Positions 25,143-37,899 of a stretch of DNA of 64,000 nt are shown here, one piece after another. The DNA comes from Eutypella sp. D-1. Its lineage: Eukaryota > Ascomycota > Sordariomycetes > Xylariales > Diatrypaceae. Below the pieces are notes generated by a model. That model was not told the DNA's origin. It worked only from the letters and a program-made list of their open reading frames with translations, and ran no database searches. Where the stretch lies: assembly GCA_023313575.1 (NCBI GenBank), contig JAJTTP010000001.1, positions 682,001 to 746,000 on the forward strand, in the 5' to 3' direction. Numbering within the stretch: position 1 is the first letter of the stretch; each line of letters opens with the position of its first letter. Both the position numbers and the translations under genes were made by a program.

Positions 25143-27936
25143 ATGCCAGAAGAGGTAATCAGAGCACCAAGTCGACGTCGTCGACGACCGGCGTTGGTAA
25201 GTAGCGTATGCAACATTCCTTATGTTATACCTAGGATTCTGACTCTACTTTTACCCAGGCTTGTGTGTCGTGCAGAAGGAGCAAGATTAAATGTGACCGC
25301 AATCTACCTTGCAATCATTGCCTTCGTTCCAGGCACAAGACGTGTACCTACGAGCACCAGGAGACATCGACATTACACCATGATAAAAGACTGCTTAGCG
25401 AGACTGAGCTCCGCCAACCACTGACTGGATCAGTAAACTCTACTTCCAACGCGGGCATCGACGCGCCGGCCCCTGGACTTGTGTTCAGCTCTGGTTCCGG
25501 CTCATACGATGTTGAAAGCTCCGCTGCCAGCGAGTCTAACTTATCATTGGGAAGGCAAAACCCCCGTAACACCATCTCACCTGCCACATCAATTGAAGGC
25601 CACAAATCTTCGTTAGATATACACTCGCTGCTGAGGCGGGTGAAAAGCTTAGAAAGTAGGTTAGCACAGGTTGGTGAAAGCCGAAACACCAATAGCTACA
25701 ATGTGACACAACTTCCCGAGGTACCGCAAGAGCAAACACCTCGTGATCCTAGCAATGAGGATCAATACTACCGAACTACTAGTATGCACGTGATGCCCAG
25801 GAGCGTCATGAATAAGAATCGTTATTTTGGGCAGAGCCACTGGGCGAATGGTATTCTGCTTGTAAGCAACCCACACGTATTCGAACCCGGCCTGTGTTGT
25901 CGGTGCTAATTCTGTCGTGCCAGTGGAGATCCACGGTGGAGATATTCGCAGAGCAGATTCAGCCGATGGAATCCGAGCTGTGGCAGCTCAAAGCCTTGGG
26001 TCAAGCCATCAAGAAACACCGGACGCCGGAATTGAGTTTTCAATTTGGCACCAGCATCCCGCCCAGGATGGTAAGCGACACCCTCGTGGAAGCATATATT
26101 CACTCGTTCGAAACCGTTTATCGCGTATTGCATGTTCCATCGTTTCGAAGGGACTATATTGCTTATTGGGATTCACCTGGTTCCGCGGAGCCAAGCTTCG
26201 TGATCCAACTTCAATTGGTAATGGCCATCGGTTGTGCTCTCTACGACGATCACTTTTCTATGCGCGAGTCTGCTATTCAATGGGTATATGAAGCCCGAGC
26301 CTGGCTCATTACGCCAAAATTGAAGTCGAAGTTCAATCTGGTTTCATTACAGATCATGGCTCTAGTCTGTCTAGCTCGGCAAACGACCCCAGTCGGCGGT
26401 GACTTCGTCTGTGTCCCGATGGGCGAAGTTGTACAGACCGCAATTTATATGGTAAATAGCCTCCCCTCTTTTGACACCTGTCGGGTCAAGCCACAAGGCC
26501 CAGCTGTTCCCAAGCCAAATCATAGAATGACCAAAATCTAATACGAATGTCGAAAAGGGTCTGCATCGGGATCCTAGTAGACTACCCAAGATGAGCCTGC
26601 TCAAAGCTGAGCTGCGGAGGCGTGTCTGGTGTACTATCCTCGAGCTGTCTGTACAGTCAAGCATAGATTCGGGCAGTCTTCCAATCATTTCATTAGGCGA
26701 ATCCGACACGCGTATAGCGACTGACTGTGACGACGCGGACCTTGTCGAGACCGAGGGCTCTGCACCCTCCCAGCCAGCGGGAAAATTCACGGATATGTCT
26801 GTTGCACTGATTTTTCGGGAGAGTTTGCCCATCCGTCTAGCAATAGCGAAGTTCCTGAATAGCATGCAGTCCAGAGGAACACACAGTGAGACATTACGGC
26901 TCCATGGTATGCTTTAACTGTCAATCCTGGGAAACCCCCTGGATCCGCAATTAGAACTCGGGATACTAACTAATTATTTTGCAGTATGTATTGGATCCAC
27001 TGGCATCCCCGTATCATGATACGCTTCATAGCTAGTTGGCTGGAGCCGCCATAACCTCGCTAACAACCCAAGAATCTACTCAGTAAAGCGTATAAGGCCA
27101 TGACACAAAGATTACAACCGCTCGGTTCGGGCAGCAGGGAGCCCTCGCTCTTCCAGAAACGATTCTTGGACACGATGTTCAGCCGATATTTCGTTGCATT
27201 GCACGTTCCCTTTTTCTCATTAGCCTTCACGGAGCCCACGTATGCATTCTCAAGGAAGACAGTCGTAGAAATGTCCCTCAAGGCGTATTACTGCGCACGC
27301 CCGCAGGCTGTTGTTATGCAGGACCCCCTCGAGTCACAATCCCTAGCCAGGCCCGGTTCAGCCGGGATAGATGAATTTGCCCGTCTCTCGTTGACTGGTG
27401 GTGGCTTCTTCAGGTACATCCCCCACCAGGCAAACGTCCTTATTGCTGTAGAGCTTCAGAATCAATTACACGAGGACGGCGGGTTCTGCACACCTACGGC
27501 CCGACCAGATCTCCTTAACGTGCTGAAGGACGGAAAAGCATGGGCTCTTCAGCGGATACAGGCAGGTGAGACTAACGTCAAGGGCTACTTGCTAGCTGTA
27601 GCGCTTTCCGCTCATGTTGATGCAACACTGCAGGGCATGGGCAAAGATGATTGTGCACAGTGTATGGTGAGCAGGACCCGGGAGGCTGGACGCCTATGCC
27701 TTGATATCCTTAGACAAATTGCCGACGGCATTGCACCTGAGTTGTCCCCCAATATAAATCAGGCAGAGCTAGGTCCCGTGGATGGCGGGGATGATTGGGA
27801 TGATGACTGGGATGCGGTTGGTTCTAACCAGAGAGGTCTCATTGGTGTTCACAGGTGTGACTAATGCATTCGGCAGATGCAAGGGGTCTTCTTCGACTTC
27901 ACCAACATCGACTCTGTCACCGAGTTTATCGTGTGA
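25143..27936 (+). CDS. Zn2Cys6 fungal transcription factor
   Basis: Deduced exons: 25143-25196, 25259-25861, 25924-26451, 26558-26906, 26985-27010, 27073-27816, 27877-27936, giving 787 residues in a continuous frame. The binuclear cluster spans Cys20, 23, 30, 36, 39 and 47, with a run of Arg before it, and is split from the start codon by intron 1. The middle region carries the fungal-specific transcription factor domain (YIHSFETVYRVLHVPSF, then GLHRDPSRLPKMSLLKAELRRRVW). The C-terminus is DDWDDDWDA then MQGVFFDFTNIDSVTEFIV. Introns 2, 4, 5 and 6 have clear CTAAT/CTAAC branch sites. Exon 5 is only 26 nt; without it the frame is lost. Intron 6 uses a weaker GTTGGT donor. Its target genes are unknown; the divergent hydratase is the obvious candidate. 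The 26907-27072 region is the least certain part. Confidence 0.8.
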
Positions 27937-28392
27937 GTCTGGATGGGATGCGAGGATTAATGATAAGGATGTTGGTGGGGGAAGCACGCTGGTAGATCTT
28001 ATAGTCACACAGCTTTGGACAGGCCTTCTCGTCATGATCGATTGGACGGCTTGGCGGGTCGATGAAAGACCATCCAGTCCAAAACAGTGTTTTCGGGCAT
28101 GAGATTCGAGTCTGGGTGGTTAATAAGGTGTCCACCAATAAAATTTCTCAATATTAGGGTTACGTCGGACTCGTTAAAGTTGGCTCGGGGACATATGTAA
28201 CATAACATCTTAAATCCAACTCTAGTCCCCATACTCAACTTTATGGCTGTATATAAAGTAGTAAGTTTTCCCTACATCGCGACATGTTATTAAACAAAGA
28301 CAGCAACCATCACTATCAGCCTGCCTTAGTGCCTCTCAACCACATATTATCTAGGATACCTGAAAGAATCCTTTCCATCATCGTTTACTAAA
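27937..28392. other. intergenic, no gene seen
   Basis: 456 bp between the regulator's stop and the DUF6546 pseudogene. No feature was recognised apart from an ordinary promoter-like stretch (TATATAAAG at 28250-28258). Confidence 0.5.
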
Positions 28393-30013
28393 ATGACATC
28401 AACATCATTAATAACAGCTGGTATGGTATTCTGGCACTGCTTGCCTCCAGAGGTTCGGTCTATGATTCTAGAAGTCTTACTGCAAGATGGTTGTAGCTTG
28501 GCTAGCTTCGCCACGATATCGCGGGAGTGGCAGACAATCATTGAACGTCACAACTTCGCTCGAATCAAGCTGACACCCTCGCGTCTCGGCGATTTTGGAT
28601 CGATCGTTCATCTTAATCAGGTCCTCATAGGGTATATATGGCTTTGTTAGGAACTCCAAGGATATGTTTGTGCTAGGTGTGCACCTGAGGATCCAATGGA
28701 GGGGGCCGTCGGCAACGCGGACAATATCCTCATTACCACAGCGTTGCTGGATCTGTTCTCAACCCTCGGTGCCTGGGAGCCAAGTAGTAGCTTGCCGCTC
28801 GATATCGGCGCCCACTCGCCCAGTGATTCGGAGCATCGGCTCAAGTATTTGACCTTTGGACCTGATACGCCATCTGAGGAGTGCGGCTGGGATCGATGGC
28901 TAGAACAGTAGACGCCGGTCAAAGGTGGCGACCCCCAACACGGGTGGGTTGCGGGCAGTCAACATTCCACTCCAGCTGTAAATGCTATCGAAACAATTTT
29001 CGGCGAAACTATGGGCGAAGGTCCATTTGAGAGTGACGAGGAAGAAAACCAATGGTGGCAGCAACTGCCACTAGTCCCGGCAGTAATAGGCGTGCTTCTA
29101 CGTCTGTGGACACGTCGACGATGGAAACCGACGGCGCTGGTACATATGTTTTCCTGTTTTCCCAGGCGCCAGGAGATCCACTATGAACCGTGGAGGGAAT
29201 GGGGTCCATTGTTCTAACAATAGACAGATGAATGTGAGTGCTGCTGCACCAGTCCCTCGTTCTCAGTCATGTGTTCGTTGATATTCTGTCGACCAGTTAA
29301 CCCTCGCCTTCAATGTAGCTTACCAATCGCTTTCCGGGTCGCTCGCTTCTTGCGAGCTGCGGAGACTCGTACTCTTCGAGAATGTCAATCAACAGTACCC
29401 GCATGGTTGTGTGGAATCTGACTGTGATCCTATTCGAATTCCGGCCTATGCTGTGAGCCGGGAGGTCGCCAACATCAGTCTTAAGCTTGAACACCTTTCG
29501 GCGTCATTCATGGTAGATGCCAGCTATTTCTTCCATGCTTGCGAACCTTCCTGGAGGTGGCACAACCTGACTTCGCTTACGCCGACTTCACGACTGCTTG
29601 CGCCCGATGATAGGCCAACCGAGATCGACGACATGCTCAAGGCAGCGGCAGCGATGGCCATGAAGATGCCAAATCTCGAAACAATGAAGATATGGAACGG
29701 ACGAAAGGGAATGGCGATGCTCTTCAGATACCAGTCAATCAAGGGCGAGCAGGATGCTGTGATAACCTGGAGAGGGACAGAAGAGTTCACCCTACAGCCT
29801 GATGTGATTCAGACTTAGAGAGCCACCACACTTTGACATCGTAGCCGCGAATCCGTTATTGTCAAGAAATCCCCGGTTGATAGTAACATTATAAAGTCTC
29901 ATGGCGATGCAATTTACCATCTGCAGCTTTCAAACGCAGTAATCCGACCGATTTCGTTACGACAGATGCGGATCGAGCAAAGGATGCACGAGGGAGTGAA
30001 GAATTCAGAGTAA
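28393..30013 (+). pseudogene. DUF6546 / F-box-like protein pseudogene
   Basis: Reads as a member of the large fungal family with an F-box-like N-terminus (LPPEVRSMILEVLL at about residues 17-30, then SREWQTIIERHNFARIKLTP) and a DUF6546 C-terminal region (WWQQLPLVPAV, IHYEPWREW, SLKLEHLSASF, ASYFFHA, NLETMKIWNGR, KSHGDAIYHLQLSN). The family match is from memory. The frame is broken by TAG at 28648, TAG at 28909, TAA at 29215, a frameshift between 29217 and 29318, TAG at 29816 (an expected Trp) and TGA at 29834; homology continues to the TAA at 30011. No plausible introns remove these breaks. The protein cannot be made full length. The mutations are sparse compared with the repeat block, so this is ordinary decay or very light RIP. 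Confidence 0.75.
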
Positions 30014-32025
30014 CTCAACTTCTGTTGGTAATAGTCTAGGCGGGCAACATAGCCTGACATTCCTAGGGCAAGGATTAATATAGGTTATACATTTGGCAAA
30101 CAAAGAGTGAAATTGGGTATATTTCTCAGCAACCGAAGAGGGCGCGCTATTGTATGACATTATGTACACCTTAGCAGCAGACGATGATGCGCTGCACACA
30201 GGGTGCTTATCGGCAATCTTAACCTTGTGGTAGTACAGTGGTATACTAGGTACGACGTCTTCAAAACGACTCGGTGTCGTCGCTTTTCCTGCGACATGTA
30301 CCCCAGAGCTACAAGCAAGGGATTGTCGCTCCTTGTCCGGCAGCCGTGTATGACATTACATGCGTACATAGTAGTCTACGGGGAAACAAATGCTCGCCAT
30401 TACTAAGCCGGAAAGTTGTTCCCGATAGTTCTTGTTTGAAGTTTCAATGTGGGGAGGTGGAAAAGGGGGTAACACTGGAGTGGAAAACTCTGGATTCATG
30501 CTAATATCTGTTTTCGTTGTTGAAACTGACCCCCAACAATCCCCAGCCCCCCCCGCAAGTACTAACTAATTGACTAGAGTAGACCAGTGAAGATGCGTGG
30601 GGGTCATCCACGGGATGCCATGGCCATGGCATAGACCGGTTCTCTTAGGGCATTGTTTTAGACTGGTTGGTAGACTGGAGGCTGAAAAGCATGTCCGTCC
30701 GGTGGTGGTATGTTGGATTCGCGCGAGCTAAGTTAATTACATACGTGGCTGATCAATGCCGATGCTACCAAATATTGAACATTGTGAAAGCTTATTCATT
30801 CCAAGACCCTTACGGTCGGGTGCGTACGAGCGAGGCAACGAGGGGGTGCCATTCACCCTGAACGGCTGTCGCACCCCTGCATGCGTCACTCTGCTTTCTC
30901 TGCGTCTCTGTCCGTGTGTCTCTGTCTCTGTCTCTGTGTCTATATATATATATATATCTCTCTCTCTCTATATCATTATCTACCTAGTATAACTAGGTAT
31001 ATTTGATCTGTACTGCCTATCAGCACGGGTGCCATCGCTGCCAGTTGTCGCTTTCCTTTTCTCCGTGCCGAATGGTTAAAAAGACGTCGGCTCGGCTCGA
31101 GTCGAATTCCCTGTCTCAGTTATCCGATCGCCCGCTGCTCGCTGACCGCTCCATTTTATATAGACTACGAAGTACAACTTTTATTAACTCTCATGATAGA
31201 TAGGGTGACGGGGTGAGTGGTCACGAGGGTTCACGGTAATTTCTCGTGTTTTTATCGTTGCCACCAAGCTACTATATACACTATACTACTTTTACGATTG
31301 CCCAGAGATTTACCGGTCATCCCACACCCCCAGACCAGACCAGATTTCCAAGGCCTGACCATTCTCTCGCGCCCGCTTGGGACCGAGCTCGCGTGGAAGG
31401 CGAAACGAAGCGGTTGAAAAATTGACGGGACTAACGGCGCCTAACGCTTTCGGATGATGGGCCCGGCTTGTAATCCCACGTTGCCAAGACGCCGAGGAAG
31501 AGCCTCTGTTATAGTAGATCCTGGTTTTTTCTCCTCGGTTTTGTTCATCTCCACCCCACACATCCCATTGCAAGGGGATGACGGACTTTGACGGGGTAGA
31601 ACGCAGATTCGTCGTGGAACAATCGCAAACCCGGTACTCCGTACCACATCCTTCCTTCACTTGTTCCTTCACACCATTGACGCACCCCTCCAAGACACCA
31701 GAACACCAATAACGCATGGGTTCCAGGGTCTTAGAGCTAGACTATATTGGTAGAGCCCAGGCTCGGTGTCCTGGCACCACTATGGCTAGCCAGCTAGCCG
31801 TCATCGCGACGGACATATGCCGGTATGCGGACAACTAGATACGTAATAATTGAATAGTCGGAGGATCATCATTGTCATGCCGATTTAATATACTTCTCAT
31901 TTCTTCTACTCGTGATGTCCCTGAATTTCTTCTTTCCTCCTAGACCACGCCCCATCCTGTCAGTTTGAGGTGAATGCTTCTGTAACAAGGTCATACCAAC
32001 AGTATCAGCATCATCATCATCAGTC
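30014..32025. other. intergenic 2.0 kb; no gene recognised; microsatellite and putative GATA sites
   Basis: The short open frames here have no recognisable domains. It contains the simple repeat listed separately and, about 830 bp before the transporter ATG, overlapping TGATAG and AGATAG (31194-31203). These fit the HGATAR consensus bound by AreA-type nitrogen regulators; two such sites could occur by chance. Confidence 0.5.
30903..30970. repeat. compound microsatellite (TCTG)n-(TA)n-(TC)n
   Basis: Imperfect TCTG/TCTC repeats to 30940, then about eight TA units, then TC units. Confidence 0.85.
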
Positions 32026-34300
32026 ATGGCCGACGAAATCTCGACGGCAGAACCCCACGGGGCTGACACTGCGAAGCGCGATGTCGAAACTGTCGAGCAG
32101 ACGCCCGCGAAGACCGCTGATGCCACCCCCAGCGTTCCCAGCGGGACAATGGACCCAGCGCATCGCGTCCGCGTCGAGCGCGCCCTCCTGCGGAAGCTTG
32201 ATACCAGGTGTTCGTTGTTCGTCCTCATTTACATTGTGAGTGAAATTGCGACTATCCGCCTCTCCGATGCTAAGTTCTATTGTTAACATCGAGATAGCTT
32301 AATTATTTGGATCGCAACAACATCGCAGCTGCTAGGCTTCGTGGTCTTCAAGATGAACTCGCCTTGGACGACACCCAATATTCGACATGTCTTAGTATCC
32401 TCTATGTAAGTGCGGACTCATTGAAAGCCTTGTGCGATGCCGACTTTGCCGCTGCTAACTCATTCATGTCGTAGGTGGGATATATTCTCATGCAAGTGCC
32501 GTCGAACATGTTTATCAACCGTATCTCTCGGCCGTCGCTGTACATCTCAGCCGCGATGTTGCTGTGGGGTCTGATCTCGACCTTGACGGGAAATACGCAC
32601 AATTTTGCCGGCATGGTCTCCATCCGATTTTTCCTCGGATTCGTGGAAGCTGCATTCGTAAGCACCCTCTTGCCGTGCCCACTCTCCCTCCCCTGCTTCG
32701 TCCCAGGCAATTGTTCACGTTCGTATGAGGGTGTTCCGCGCGCCCTCCGAATTTCAGCTTGGGATATCGGGAATATCCATAGATTGGTTGGAAGAGCCGA
32801 TGAATGAACGCGACTGACTCTAGGTGTGTCATAGTTGCCCGGAGCTCTGCTCATCCAAAGTAAATGGTACACCCGCCGGGAGTTGACCATGCGAAATGCC
32901 ATCCTTTTCTGCGGCAACATCATCTCGAATGCTTTCTCTGCGCTCGTCGGTGCCGGCGTGTTGTCGAACATGGAGGGCGTCCTCGGGCACTCGGCCTGGC
33001 GGTGGCTTTTCTGGAGTAAGTGGCCATCGTAATTACCAGATCGACACGGTTACTAATTGATCCCGCTTCCCCTCCCTGAATATAGTTGAGGGTGCCATTA
33101 CCATGTTTGTCGCTATTCTGGCGGCGTTCATTCTACCTGACCTGCCTCACAACTCGCGCGGATTTACCGAGGAGGAGCGGCAGGTCGCACAACTTAGAAT
33201 GGTCGAAGACGTCGGCGAGGCTGACGTAGACGCCGAGGGTCAGGGTGTCTTCGACGGTCTCATCATGGCGGTCAAGGATGCCAAGATCTACCTCATGATG
33301 CTGACGTTCACTGCCTACGTCGTCGGTTTATCCTTCAACGCCTTCTTCGTGAGTAGCGCCCCGCAGTCGCTGCGCAGCATTGCCTTCGTCACGGCTTGGA
33401 GTCAAGCTAACAGTGTGAAATGTAGCCGACGCTCACGGAGACTCTTGGTTTCGGATACGTCGTGACGCTTCTGATGTCTTCTCCTCCTTGGGCCTTCTCG
33501 TGCATTGTCTCGCTGATTAACGCGTGGCATGCTGATCGGACACAAGAAAAGGTACGCAATATACAAGGCCAAACGGAATCGCGAACCGAGTATTGGGAGT
33601 TCCTTTTAGCTGACAAGAGGCCGTTCTCATAGTTCTGGCACATCACTGGGCCCATCCTCGGCGGAATGGTCGGATTTGTTATCAGCATGTCGACGGAGAA
33701 CACGGCTGCCCGCTACGTATCACTCTTCCTACAGGCTAGCTCCTATGCTGGGTAAGTTCAACATGATAGAGCCCTATCAATTTCACCCTGGACACTCAAG
33801 GACTAACCTAGCAACTCCTGTGCAGTTTTATCGTCTTCTACTCCTGGATCAGCTCCTCGTTTCCCCGTCCTCCCGCCAAGCGTGCTGTGGCGATCGCCCT
33901 CATCAACGCGTTCTCACAGCTCGGAAACGTGGCAGGCAGCTACGTATGGGGTAAGTCCTTTCACACGCCCCTATTTCCATATATAAGATGCCCACCGGGC
34001 AAATGAAAATCAAGAAGTGAAACGGGACGACTGACATTTTGCTCACCCACCCATCCTATAGTCCTCAAGGAGAACGGATTCCGCAAGAGCTACGGCATCG
34101 TCACGGCGATGTTTGGCATCACCATCTTCGGGTCGCTGTGGTTCCGCCGGATCCTGCAGAACCTCAACAAGAAGCTCGAGGACGGCGAGCAGGCCTGGGA
34201 CACGCAGCCGGACGTCGCGGCCCACACCGCCGACGTGGAGCACATGGACAGCCCCGACGAGGCTCTCAGGATGAAGAAGGGCTTCAGGTACCTGGTCTAA
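32026..34300 (+). CDS. MFS transporter, anion:cation symporter (Dal5/allantoate permease type)
   Basis: Deduced exons: 32026-32235, 32298-32405, 32475-32657, 32835-33015, 33086-33348, 33426-33551, 33633-33751, 33826-33950, 34062-34300, giving 517 residues with all frames matching. Hallmarks of the fungal ACS family are LNYLDRNNIAAARL after TM1, YILMQVPSNMFINR, RFFLGFVEAAFLPG and WRWLFWIEGA. The length is typical for a 12-segment permease of the plasma membrane. The soluble N-terminus (about 58 residues) and the C-terminal tail ending in FRYLV are hydrophilic. The substrate cannot be read from sequence; family members carry allantoate, nicotinate, pantothenate and similar anions. The donors are GT with mostly standard GTAAGT or GTGAGT. 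The start ATG is preceded by a CAT-repeat leader. Confidence 0.85.
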
Positions 34301-35423
34301 GCCACCTGGTCTAAGCCCGGCGGCGTTCGGGATCGAGATCGTGATCGCCGGAAAAAAAACAAACAAACAAACACCTGTGATGGTATGAGTTCTCTCGATG
34401 CCTTGGTAGATTTGGACTGTATACGGTGTAGTCAGATACCGGCGACACTTGTCCGCTGCCAATGTCGCAAGTATAGACAACGTATGATGTATTACGTGAC
34501 ATGTCCAAGAGACCTTCAAAAGTCGTGAGTTTCCAATTCGGATTAACGTTGCCTTCAAACCCTTGCGATGAAGTGCTATATTAGATACATGTTTGTGGAA
34601 CTCGGTTAAGATCATGAGCTCAGCGATTGATAGTACCTAAGATGGATTCGATCGCTGCTCCGGTCGTGTCTCATGTTAGGCGGTCAGGTAACATATACGT
34701 TGACCCGTCGCACGATGGCCAGTTCATTGTCTTTGGGGTTGACTACGACAACTAAGACGCTAGGGCTAAGGGACACTACACGATCATCATACCCACTGCG
34801 GTTTCAACGTCACATGGCCTACTACTTAGAAGATAACATGAGGCAGTATATAGCATTATCATGGTGATCGTCGAATTTCGACTTGTTTGCAGACTTGTTA
34901 CCTATCCCCATGTAAGGGTACGCAGACGTGGAAGATTCATGTGTACATAAGCAGCTCTAGATGATCGATCCATCAGGTCGCATAAGGCGACACAGATGTG
35001 GCATGAATAGACAGACACACATACACATGTCTCATATGACATCAGGGTCTTCCCGCTCCCGCTCTAAACGACCAACGGTGCGGCGGCAACGCCTACCCCC
35101 CTACCTAGCCGGCGAGACCTGACATCGTGCACCCCGACGTCTATATTTTTTTTAGTACCATCCAATCCCCCCCCAGCCCTCCCCCCTTCCTTGCATTTCT
35201 CATCCTATACCTACACATGTTCGTTCGTCCCGACATGACCGACCCCCCATTTTTTTTCCCTCCCGAAACCGTGGTATTGTTTGTCTCATGGTATTGTATT
35301 ATTACAGCGATGTCAGGGCATAAATGCTACAAATGGTCCCTACCGTTATCTATAGACGAATCATGCCAGACGCCCCTGCAATGGCGTTTTCACACCCCTC
35401 CCTGCCTCTTTGTCTTCCGCCTC
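34301..35423. other. tail-to-tail intergenic region
   Basis: 1.1 kb between the 3' ends of the transporter and the E2 gene. It should hold both 3' UTRs. A C-rich and T-rich stretch lies at about 35140-35280. No gene was seen. Confidence 0.5.
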
Positions 35424-36902
35424 TCATAGCAGTAACTCGAGGGGGTTCTCGAGGACCTTCTTGAATTCCTTGACCCACTCGGCGCCGACGGCGCCGTCGA
35501 CGACCTTGTGGTCGAAGCTGGCAGTGACGGTGATCTGATCGTCCCAGCTGATCGAGTTGCCGTCCTCGGTCTCTACGGCGATGGGGACCTTCTTGGTGGT
35601 GCCGACAGCAAGGATGGCGGCCTGTGGGGGGTTGATGACGGCGGTAAAGTTGTCCACAGCGGGGTTCATGCCCATGTTGGAGATGGAGATGGTGCCGCCC
35701 TGGTACTCCTCAGGAGCCAGCTTGTTATCACGGGCCTTCTTGGCTAATTCCTTGACCTTGGCGGAGATGGACTCGAGACCACGCGACTCGGCACCCGTGA
35801 CGATGGGGGTGATAAGACCGTTAGGGGTAGCGACGGCAACGGAGACGTCGACGCTGTTGTACTGCCGGATGGAATCGCCCTGCCAAGAGGAATTGGCGGC
35901 CGGAACCTTCTTGGAAGCGATAGCCATGGCCTTGATGAGGAAGTCGTTAACGGAGAGCTTGTACTTGCCCTCGGCGGAGCTGTTCAAGGCTTGGCGGAGC
36001 TTCAGGAGCTTGGTGACGGAGATGTTGCTGCTAACGAAGAAGTGGGGGTTGTTCTGGGTAGACTCTTGTAGGCGCTTGGCAATGGTTCTTCGCATGTTGG
36101 TCAGGGGGGTATCTTGGAAGGCGGCAGCAGCGGAGGCAGGGGCGCCGGCACCGGCGGAGGCACCGGAACCGGCCTTCTTGACATCGTCTTCGGTGATCTT
36201 GCCTCCGGGCCCACTACCCTTCAGAGTGGAGAGAACGACACCGTTCTGCTTGGCTAGACGCTTCGCAGCGAGGGTAGCGTTGGGATCACGGTCGAGTGCG
36301 GTCTCTAGCCTGCCCTCGCTGGAATATTCTTGAGCGGGTTCGGGGGCGGAGGAGGCGGCGGGGGCTTGCGAACCGGATTCGGGCTTCTTCTCCTCGGATT
36401 TGGGAGCGGCGGGAGCGGCGTCGCCACCGGCATCGGCGAGGCTGAAAGACTCAAAGGGAGCAATGTCGGTGCCCTCATCGACTAGAACAGCGATGGGCTA
36501 TTTATTATACGGATTACGGAGCTTAGTTAGCTTTGGACCTTGGACTTGCAACATACACAGAAAGGGAGGAAGGAGGCTGGAAGGGGAACCTACGCTGCCA
36601 ACGGGGACATCCTTCTCGCCAGCATCCTTCAGGATCTTGGCAATAACACCCTCCTCTTGAAACTCGAAGTCCATCTGAGCCTTATCGGTTTCGATCTCGA
36701 CGAGGACCTCACCGGGAGCGATGGTGTCTCCGGGTTTTTTCTGCCAAGCACCAATGCCGCCAGCGGTCATGGTGGGCGACAGGGCAGGCATCTTGACGAC
36801 GGTATGAGAAGGAAAGGAGGCATAATACCGAGCCAGGGCTAGTCTGCCGCTGTTCCTGGCGGTAGAGAGAAGGACTCGCCTTCCTAAGACGGCGCCGATC
36901 AT
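35424..36902 (-). CDS. LAT1: Pyruvate dehydrogenase complex E2, dihydrolipoamide acetyltransferase
   Basis: Two exons (36902-36594 and 36497-35424) encode 460 residues. The start is a basic, Ser/Arg-rich mitochondrial targeting segment (residues 1-30). One lipoyl domain follows, with the lipoylation site at Lys74 in [13 protein letters not shown], then an Ala/Pro/Glu-rich linker. A peripheral-subunit-binding domain lies at about 178-212 (LAAKRLAK...[11 protein letters not shown]). The catalytic domain ends with the His433-x3-Asp437-Gly438 motif typical of E2 acyltransferases. It transfers acetyl groups from E1-bound intermediates to CoA in the mitochondrial matrix. The 96-nt intron has a GTAGGT donor. 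A start at 36983 is also open but adds a low-complexity (CA)n-derived stretch, so 36902 was chosen. Confidence 0.93.
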
Positions 36903-36958
36903 TGTGAAGGAAGGGGGAGGAAGAGAAAAAAAAAGAGAATAAGATAGATATAGAGAGC

Positions 36959-36979
36959 CACACACACACACACACACAG
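36959..36979. repeat. (CA)n microsatellite in the E2 5' leader
   Basis: About ten CA units, 57 bp upstream of the E2 start codon on its strand. Confidence 0.9.
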
Positions 36980-37899
36980 ACACACTCAGGCGCTCACACC
37001 CTTATGTCTCAATCGGAAAAGACGATTGAATTCAAAGAAGGCTACTACTTACTACCACCTAATGTAAGTAATTTGGAGGAGGAGAAGAGGGTAGAAGTAA
37101 TGGGCGGGTAAGATAGGTAAGGTAGGTGGGTAGGTAAGGGCAAAGTGTAGATATTGCGAGATTTGGGAAGAACCGAAGTTCGTTGAGAGGAGCTGAAGGA
37201 ACCGACGGGAGACACAACCACGGACGGACGATTAGAGAAGGAAAGAAAAAAAAATATGTTACGGAGGTACCAGGTTTATCGTAGTGGACCCTCTAGTTTA
37301 TTATGTACTCGAATGTCCTACAGCCGCGGACAACACCACCAGACAAGGCCGATTAGGTACTTGTAACCCACCTTCAAAGTTAAAGGTTACAGAAGTACCT
37401 ATCTACAGCTATTTAAGTACCTACACCTACCTACCCGCCTACCTACCCGCCTACCTACTACGTGGGTATGTATGTAGCTTACTCCGGAAAAGAAAAAAAA
37501 GCTCACTTTTCGCTCTCGTTCCTATATATACCATCCACTAACTACACTAAGCCCTGATGCTATACCCCAAAATTTGGTAGATAAATGGATATTGGAGTCT
37601 TGCATATATATTCAATTCCTTCAATGTACTAAAAGACTGAGACCAATGTACTTACTGCTACATAAAACCAGATGGGCTTGGTTAGAAATTCTCACAAAAA
37701 TTGATGGCGGGTTATTTTCGTTGGGAGCTCCGATCTCAGGACGGAGACCCTCTTTTTTCTTAGCTCCGTTATCCGTTATCCGATTCATTCCTTCCTCGAG
37801 GTCTGACAGGTGCTTGTCAGCTCCGTCTGATTACGCCTAATCGCATATACTCCTGTCCGGGGTTGCCTTACTTAGTACCTAGATACCTACCCTGCTGGC

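Noticed and set aside
31310..31717. 135-codon minus-strand frame
   Set aside because: No recognisable domain, low-complexity composition and no splice partners; it looks like chance in a promoter region.
36903..36983. Upstream start for the E2 gene
   Set aside because: It would add residues from a CA repeat and a hydrophobic run ahead of a normal mitochondrial presequence.
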